From: Sclerodactyla briareus
Taxonomy: Eukaryota; Echinodermata; Holothuroidea; Dendrochirotida; Sclerodactylidae
Assembly (NCBI GenBank): GCA_026419785.1
Contig: JAODTK010005842.1
Span: forward strand, 248,001-312,000
DNA length: 64,000 nucleotides
Direction of reading: 5' to 3'
This document shows, one piece after another, positions 57,035-64,000 of this stretch (its first letter is position 1; every line of letters begins with the position of its first letter). The notes under the pieces are model-generated. The model made no database searches, was not told the origin of the DNA, and worked only from the letters and a program-made list of their open reading frames with translations. The position numbers and the translations under genes are program-made.

Positions 57035-60000
57035 TCCGTTTTCATGAACTATCTCATTTATTCAACTTCCCCACATGGACTATGCACCCACGCCAATGCC
57101 ACGTCGAGCTTCTGGCAATACACAAATGGGGTTGGCAACCCCATCGCCCTCCTTTTGCCAGGCTAGTTGTCTAGTTCGCAAGTTTTGGCTCTAAGATTTT
57201 CGCCAAAAAATCGTTCCTAGTAGGGTTTTTCTGCTTTCTATCATTCTTTTTCTAACGTTGGCTGGAATTGTCAGCGTTTTCGTCACCTTTCGTTCAAGTT
57301 CTCTTACTTAACGTGGTTTTGAAGGTTTTTTTTTAGTCTCTCTCTACCGCAGGTCCCTGCGCGGGTGTTAGCCTAGCTTTCCTACTAGCGTAGTGTTTTG
57401 CGTACTGCAGATAGCATAACACGTAACGCGCATTGGGCGGGTACCGGCCTAGCGGCTCTCCCGGCGCAGGCTTGGACAGGTTGATCGCGGGGCGAGACCT
57501 GTCGGCCCCCGGGCGACCGCGCGCCGGGACTCCGCCCTCCGGAGGTGAGACGGCCACTGCCGCGGCGAGCGGGGTGTTTTCGGCTGCCACTGCGGGGGTC
57601 TCGGCGCAGCGGATTGTTATGGCGAGGTCTTCACGAGAAGTGACATCGGCAGTCAGGATCTCCGGTTAGAGCACGCGGGAGGTTATGGCTCTAAACGACT
57701 AATGTGATTAGTCCGCCAGACTTCAGCTCACCCGACGGCCCTCCAACGCGCAAGCGGCGCAAGCGGCGACCCTAGAGATGGCCCATTAAACAGCAGTTAT
57801 CTGCCGGTGGAAGAGACTGACGCACTTCCCGGTGTGGCATGGGTCGGGGGGTACTGAGACCTCCCGGGTTCGTCATGATTTCCCCTCCTACCGGAGAGAT
57901 GTCGACATTGAGCCATGCCTCAGACCCCACCGGAGACGCTCCCGTTTCAGGCTAACTCTGCCTGGGCAAAGGGTCCAGGCCCTTACGTCGCGCGTAACCT
58001 TTGGCGCCTTGCGGTGGCCGGAGCGGGTTGTGGGTGGAGTTCTTGGCGAGGATGGATCTAGGGCGCTCCTGCGCCGGAAAGGGACGGGGGCGGCCGTCCA
58101 CCGTTTGGGCTGGGTCGGCGGGGATGTGCGGCTCCCACCGAGGAAGGTTGAAAACCACTTTCCCTCCTGACGGCTCCGCTCGACCTCGCAGGCTCCACCT
58201 GCCCTCCGGTGCCGGGGGCTACATGGCTTTGTGACTCCGGGCTTCGCGGCTTCCGGGACCCGTGGCTCCGAGAGGCCAGCTCGTGGCCGCGCGGCTCCGG
58301 GCCTACATGGCTCCGGTTTTTTTTTGTGGCCCCGGGGCTTCATGGCTCCGGGCTTGTGGCTCGGGCGGCTCTGGAAATCCTGGCGGTCATCGGGGTGCCG
58401 GACCTCCGTATTTTGTGGCCCCGCGACTCCAGGCTTTGTTGCCGCCCCGCTCTTCGTGGTTCCGTACTCCGGCTTTCTGCCGTCCAGGCTTCGTGGCCTC
58501 CGCGGCTCATGGCTTTATGACTTTGGGCTTCCGCAGCCTCCGGGCTCCGTGGCTCCGGGCTTATGACTCCGGCCCCGCAGCTCCGGGCCCCCCGGCTCCG
58601 GGCTTCGTGGCTCTGCTGCTCCGGGCTTCCGGCCTGAAAAACGACCTTTGTCGCTTCAGGCTTGGGGGCATCAGGTGCCGTTGCTGCGGAGAAGCTTCGG
58701 TCTCCGCGCTCCAGCCTCAGCGGTTCCGGCCTTCTGCGTTCTGGCCTCGAGACCTTGTGGCCCAGGCTTTGGGGCCTCATTCCGCAGCTGCGGGACCCGC
58801 GGCTCAGGCCTCTGCTGCTCCGCGGCTCCGGCTCCGGAACTTGTCGCTCTGGCTAGGGGGCATCAGGTGCCGTTTCGCGGATGAATCTTCGGTCGTCTCC
58901 TCCGCGGCTCCAGCCTCAGCGTTTTTCTCGGCCTTCTGCTCGTTCTGGCCTCTGGACCTTGTTGCCCGGCTTTGTGGCCGTCATGTGCCGCAGCTTCTGC
59001 GGGACCCGCAGCTCAGGCCTCCGGTCCTTTGTCCCCCCGGGCTATGTGGCATCAGTGCCGCAGCTGCGGGCTCCGCACTCCTGCCTCCACGCTTTCGCCC
59101 CCGTGGTTTTTGGCCTCGGACCTTCGGGCCCAGCTCTGTTGTCTCAGGTGCCGCAGCTGCGGGCTCCGCGGCCCCGGCCTCGCGGTCTAACCTCCGTGGC
59201 TCCGCGTTCGGGCCTCCGCCTTTTCCGGTTAGGCCGTTCCGGCCTCCGCTTTTTTACGCGGTCCCGGCCTCCGCCTTTCCGTTTCCCACGGCTCCGGCCT
59301 TTGCGGGTCCCGCGGCTCCGCCTATACGCTGCTCCGCCTACGCGGGAGTTTCCGCCTTCCGGTTCCCCACGGTTCCAGCCTCTCCGCCTTCCCGGTTTCT
59401 GCGGCTCCGGCCTCCTGGCGGTTCCGCGGCTCCGGCCTCGGACCTTGTCGCGTCAGGGCAGGGGAATTCATGGGTGCCGTTGCTGCGGAGGAAGCTTCGG
59501 TCTCTCCGCGGCCTCCAGCATCAGCGTTCCGGCCTTCTGCGGTTCTGGCTCGGGCCTGTGGCCAGGCTTGTGGCCTCATGGCCGCAGCTGCGGGCCAGCA
59601 GCACTCAGGGCCTCCGTGACCATTTGCTCGCCCCGGGATATGTGCCAGCACGGTGCCGCAGCTAGGGTCCGCAGCTCCGGCCTCCCCGCTTTCGGCCTCT
59701 GCGGGTTTGGCTCCGGACTCTGGCCAGGCTCCTGTTGTTCAGTGCGCAGCTGAGGGCTCTCCGCCGGCCCGGCCTCCGCGGTCTAAACCTCCTGCTCCGC
59801 GGGTCGGGCCTCCGCCTTTCCGGTTACACTCGGCGGTTTTCCGGGCTCCGCATTTACGCGGTCTCCTGGCCTCGCCCTTTCCAGGCTCCCGCGGGTCCGG
59901 CCTCCGCGGCTACGCGGTTTCGGCCTCCGCCTTCCCGGTTTACGCGCTCGGCCTGTGCGTGCCGCCGGCTCCGGCCTACGCGGCTCCGGCCTACGCGCTC

Positions 60001-61015
60001 CGCCTACGCGCTCCGGCCTACGCGGGGGTTCCGCCTTTCTGGTTTCACACGGTTCCGCCTCGCCTTCCGGTTTTTGCGGCTCGGCCTTTGGGGTTCCGCG
60101 GCTCCGACCCCTGCAGTTTCCGCGGCTCGGCCTCTGCGTTCGCCGTTCCGGCCTCCGTCTCCCCGGTTTTCCGCGGCTCCAGCCTTTGCGGTTCCGGCCT
60201 CCGCCTTTCCGGTTATGCGGGTCCGGCCTCCGCCTTTCCGGTTATGCGGGTCCGGCCTCCGCCTTTCCGGTTATGCGGGTCCGGCCTCCGCCTTTCCGGT
60301 TATGCGGGTCCGGCCTCCGTCTTTTCGGGTTCCGCGGTTCTGGCTCCCGAGCGGCCCCAGCCTCTGCGAGCCGCGTTTCCGGCCTAGGTGATCCCACCTC
60401 CCGTTCCGGCCTCTGCCTCCGACCTCATGTCCCCGATCTGCATCGCGGCACGGTGACCCAGGTCCCGGACAGGAGCGCCTCTCCCGTCGTAGATGCTTTC
60501 ACTGTTTTTTTTCCCGCGCCTTGATACGGCCCAGCTGACTCTGGGGGCAGTTCACCCACACCACTGTGTTTCTTGGCAGGGGCTGCCCCGCATGTTCACG
60601 ACCCTTCATTACGGTCGGCCACCCATCAGACTAACCAGCGTGATGGCACTCACCCGCCTCCGGGTTCCCTGTGCTAATCTGGTGCATAGTCCATGTGGGG
60701 TAAGTTGAATAAATTAGAATAGATTTCACCAAAACAGAACAGGTTTGGGAATCTGTGAATTTATGAATACTTACCCCCACATGGGACGTTCCCGCCCTTC
60801 TTTCCACGCTTCCGGGCCATCACTGCGTCACCCTTCGGGCTCCGAGCCCTCTCCTGTTGACGCCTAGCTGGAAAAAGTGAAGGGCGATGGGGTGGCCAAC
60901 CCGCATTTGTGTAATTGCCAGAAGCTCGACGTGGCAAGGGGGTGGGTGCATAGTCCAGTGGGGTAAGTATTCATACATTCACAGATTCCCAAACCTGTTC
61001 TGTTTTGGTGAAGCA
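57035..61015 (+). mobile_element. 4-kb element with inverted ends, possibly DIRS-like
   Basis: A segment of about 115 bp at 57,052-57,168 (ccccacatggactatgcaccc...gtcgagcttctggcaat...ccccatcgccctcc) is reverse-complemented at 60,864-60,967. Part of it recurs at 60,682-60,712. A second inverted pair, with the motif gggaatctgtgaatttatgaatac, occupies 60,726-60,779 and 60,961-61,013. Non-identical inverted ends plus an extra copy and an internal inverted block near the 3' end resemble DIRS-type tyrosine-recombinase retrotransposons with an internal complementary region. No RT, RNase H, methylase or recombinase motif is visible, so it would be a non-autonomous derivative. A large MITE or other foldback element is the alternative. 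Orientation is arbitrary. Confidence 0.45.
58200..60400 (+). repeat. Adenine-poor CTCCGGCCT minisatellite-like tract
   Basis: Within the 4-kb element about 2.2 kb of the plus strand is nearly devoid of A. It is built of variants of ggctccgggcttc and ggcctccgcggctcc. Near 60,191-60,320 a 29-bp unit (gtccggcctccgcctttcc plus ggttatgcgg) repeats perfectly three to four times. Since 29 is not a multiple of three, all three frames are cycled, and frames of 189-467 codons overlap in several phases. These arise from absence of TAA, TAG and TGA and are not genes. Confidence 0.85.
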
Positions 61016-61019
61016 CGGA

Positions 61020-62515
61020 AAGAACTCATTCCAGGGTATATCCAGACTTCTGCATTGACTTAGCGACGATATGTACATACAGGTAACAATATCGAATTGT
61101 ACTGATGCGGTCCTTCGTTGTGACGTTGTATGATGTCATCGTTTGTTGGCCAGTCGCTACCAGGCGAAAATGCCTCTTTAAACTATGGGACATTGACATT
61201 CAGTGTGGCTTTTGAGAATAACCTTCATTCTGACCTCTTGCTTTAATTAGACTGAGCCTTCGCCTATGGATATGTGCCTAATTAAACTTCTGTCAGGAAA
61301 TATTAACAAGAGGACTTGAAGAATATCCTAAACATCTGCCATGCAGGACATTTGATATCAAACTGGCCTGTCCTAAGTAAAAATCATTCTCATATTCACT
61401 GTTTTATGTACAGTGGGGCAAATGTCGGGTAATAGGCTGTATGTCTGCCTGTGGTACAATTACAAATATATACAATATATTACTCTACCATCCAATCATT
61501 TAGTATCTGAGTTAGTAAAATCCCTTGTGTCAGTCCTATGTTAAAACATTGAGCACGTCCTTGTTATGTCATGGGCCCCCTTGGCCCCATACCAAGAGGG
61601 AGGGGGGTGGCTTCATAGGTGTATGTGTTCCTCCCACAAGAAAGTTGTGTGCCCATCAGGTGCACCCCCCCCATCCAAATGCAATGTTGGGTATGACCAA
61701 AAGTTGGATGTAATCCATATTTACGAAAATTGAAAGTTCAAATGTACAAGTATATTCACCCTTACAATAATTTTTTCAAAAGGAGGGAGGGGATAGGAGT
61801 TGGAGAGGGAAGGTGAATTCTGAGATTCCCCCGATTAGTAATGTGGTTGTATATATATATATATGTGTAAAAGGTCCAGTTTCCGAGGAAAGGCTGACCG
61901 AGAATGCGATGACGAGTACAAAAAATTGATTGTGAACTTACGATAGCGATCTAATTTCCCCAAGCCCTCCCTTACAGATTAGGTTTATGATATGATCGAC
62001 AGTCTAACCGGAATTTATATATAACTATAATGAAAATATATTTGACTCACTCGATTCAGCGGTGACCCTGGTCCCTGAGCAACTTTACATTCCTACACAC
62101 GTCAACACCGACTGGCCTTCGGGAGCACGTCCCGTCAGCACATCATACCACACCAGCATCCAAAATCGTTTCCCACACTCACCAAACTCATTCAAAATCC
62201 CCAAACCAAAACACACAACTCACATCCGCGTAATAACCTCATTCAAGCCCATTGTCACAATGCGTACGCAAACCTTTCACCACGTACGGAGACCGCACGC
62301 CGCAACACTGAACGCGCACACAAAATGAATAATAGAAAATAACGATACGCACGTGTGCGCATCTTACATATATATATATGTACACATCTATACTCATGGG
62401 GAGAGCAATGCAAGACCACGAAAAAAGCGGCTGGGAGCTGAATAGGCTTAAATTGGGGGGAATGTAAATTATCTCCTGGTTGGCCAACAGTTTTGTCGTT
62501 CATATTGTATTGCAT
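61020..62515. other. No gene seen
   Basis: Contains G/C runs at 61,590-61,620 and 61,660-61,680 and short TA tracts at 61,848-61,866 and 62,368-62,380. An 88-codon Thr/His-rich plus-strand frame at 62,062 has no motif. Confidence 0.35.
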
Positions 62516-62519
62516 ACTT

Positions 62520-62700
62520 GTTCCAGTTTCAGATCAACCACTCCAGATAGAGCGTTAAAGAGTACTGCCCTATAGGACTAAAGTTCTCGCAGCCGAGAAG
62601 TCGGCAGCTGAGATGGTGGCAGAGCGGCGGCGGTGGACACAGCTTCAAAACCATAATTCCTGCAACACTTATGGGTGTTGCAGGGATATAATAAACTAGC
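62520..62700 (+). repeat. Repeat family B, truncated 3' end
   Basis: Only the tail is present: ttccagtttcagatcaacca, gagcgttaaagagt, ggcggcggtgg. It is followed by the terminal hairpin at 62,650-62,697 (ccataattcctgcaacacttatgggtgttgcagggatataat). The stem (cctgcaacac/gtgttgcagg) differs from the other copies but is still self-complementary, indicating compensatory change. Confidence 0.75.
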
Positions 62701-63111
62701 CCCAGAGCTAGAGATTCCTGGCAGTGATTATCATGGCCAATTTATTTTTACAGAGTATGGTGCCCTTTAATCAGCCTATTAACAATGCTAGACATGCCAG
62801 GACTGGAGATGGCCATCCAGCTATCCTATTTCTTTCTTCCAGACATTCCGAAAAGCTGCAATACTGAATGTCATCGCTAATTCTCCAGAATGCCTCAAAA
62901 GCTGAAACACCCTAATTTTCCCCAGAGGAATCCTCTCTCTGTGCAGATTGGAATTTATGGGACATTTGGGTGCAGATCTTTTCAATTTATAACACAGTTT
63001 AATAGCCCTAGGCGCTGATGTAAGACAGATCTTCTGTAGGGGGATATCTCTGCTAACTGTCTGTTTTTGAAACGATACCATGATGGGGCCTTCAAAGGAA
63101 CACCTGTGGAG

Positions 63112-63178
63112 ATTGCTCACTTGTTCGAAGATTTCTCACTCGTTCAAAGATTTCTCACTTGTTCAAAAATTTCTCAGT
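63112..63178 (+). repeat. 20-bp minisatellite
   Basis: Three units of about 20 bp (tctcacttgttcaaagattt) are in direct tandem. The region before it (62,840-63,110) contains a minus-strand 99-codon frame without motif. A good-looking acceptor at 62,842 (tttctttcttccag, plus) leads only to a 20-codon frame, so no exon is called. Confidence 0.8.
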
Positions 63179-63659
63179 CCCCAGCTCACTCAATTTTTTT
63201 TACTACCCACTACCACCAAAGTTAACCAAGTGCTGCATCTGATGTCCATGGGCTTATGATCTCAGGTTACTGTATAGCAAAATGTATAAAACACTAGACT
63301 TTTCACTTAGAATATAACAACAATCAAGTAAACTGACATTACTTCTAGTAGCCTTGTACTTTATATTTATTACATTGGGAATATCCAAATCTAAGACTGA
63401 ATTCACCCAATACAAGAAACCATGGAAACCAGTATTATCACAAAACATGGATTTCAGAAAACTGTACCACAAACGACATATTGTGAAGAATCTGAATACA
63501 CACATACAAAATTGTTTTATTGTAATAGAAGAATTACATTTATCTAGCTATGTAATCTACCTTTCTCTTTCTATTATGAAAGTGTGGAATGGTAGCATTT
63601 CGGTCTACTTCAGTCTTCGCCAAGTACCTTTATGAGTTCACTCTACATCATTTTGTTGC

Positions 63660-63910
63660 ACAGTTATCATGCTCAGAGGTTTTTTCAGACTTTGACCTCT
63701 GTTGACCTTGAGTGACCTTAGACCTGACTCCAAAACAATCGGCTTCTTCCCTTCATAACTGTAACCTACATGTATTGTATGTGTAATTTGAGCTTACTGG
63801 ATGGATGCTTGCACTCTTTAGACATAGTGCTCACCAAATACACACACATACTGTACATACCCACCAGGGTGACTGCATAGATTCCTTTTGCCTCCAGCAA
63901 AAGGAATAAA
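63660..63910 (+). repeat. Repeat family A 3' end with perfect hairpin
   Basis: Family A phrases (cagactttgacctctgttgacc, ctgactccaaaacaatcgg, tggatggatgcttg) lead to a short CA stretch and tgactgcatag. An 11-bp perfect hairpin follows (attccttttgc, five-base loop, gcaaaaggaat; 63,880-63,906). This is the best-preserved family A terminus in the window. Confidence 0.72.
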
Positions 63911-64000
63911 AAAGCATTGTGCTGTAAGTTTGGGGGTTTCTTTTTTCCATTCCTTTATTTACCATTTCGAGAGTCGTTGTCATGACCATTGCAGCATTGG

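Noticed and set aside
58262-59665. 467-codon plus-strand ORF and overlapping 189-290 codon ORFs
   Set aside because: They lie in an adenine-poor CTCCGGCC repeat tract where stop codons are rare in every frame; long frames overlap in different phases and the translations are low-complexity.
62821-63120. Minus-strand 99-codon frame and a plus-strand acceptor at 62,842
   Set aside because: No motif, no partner donor, and the plus frame stops after about 20 codons.

Overview
The window is eukaryotic and looks like gene-poor, repeat-rich DNA from a marine invertebrate. An echinoderm or other deuterostome is my best guess, from the repeat style and the kinds of gene fragment present; the sequence alone does not prove it. 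There is no prokaryotic organisation: no operons, Shine-Dalgarno-spaced genes or CRISPR array. The long stop-free frames are misleading, because most come from CA or CCG-rich low-complexity DNA. Real coding sequence appears only as short exons with GT/AG borders, and several of these carry one-base shifts, often at homopolymers. Either the assembly is indel-prone or the genes are decaying; the intact motifs and splice sites favour assembly error.

Three host genes can be recognised. (1) A minus-strand inositol polyphosphate 5-phosphatase of the INPP5J/INPP5K type runs from about 12,035 down to 759 in six exons. They follow the order of the catalytic domain: TWNV, LQEV, VSSI, NKG, GDL, PSWTDRI, SDHRPV, then the start of a SKICH domain. 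(2) A minus-strand opsin-like receptor lies at 26,385-25,371, with a TM3-TM4 exon and a TM7 exon that keeps the retinal-binding lysine spacing. (3) A plus-strand kinase related to RSKR (SgK494) has an N-terminal exon at 48,963-49,148 and a glycine-loop exon at 56,080-56,164. Weaker candidate exons lie at 13,726-13,943, 24,728-24,928, 34,354-34,581 and 41,970-42,070.

Most of the rest is mobile or repetitive DNA. There are two different Penelope-like elements in tandem (20,880-24,310, minus). A non-LTR 3' end (29,440-30,430, plus) faces three 5'-truncated Tx1/L1-like 3' ends (30,890-34,180, minus). A CR1/L2-like RT tail lies at 40,070-40,460. A 4-kb element with inverted repeats (57,035-61,015) has an adenine-poor core of about 2.2 kb and is possibly DIRS-like. 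Two dispersed families (A and B) combine tandem core units with a terminal hairpin, an architecture like Helentron-associated non-autonomous elements. Several unrelated tandem arrays have units of about 120-200 bp: 14.6-17.0 kb, 17.8-18.4 kb, 35.3-36.9 kb and 42.9-43.9 kb. Poly-G/poly-C hairpin repeats and long CA and AAT microsatellites are scattered throughout.
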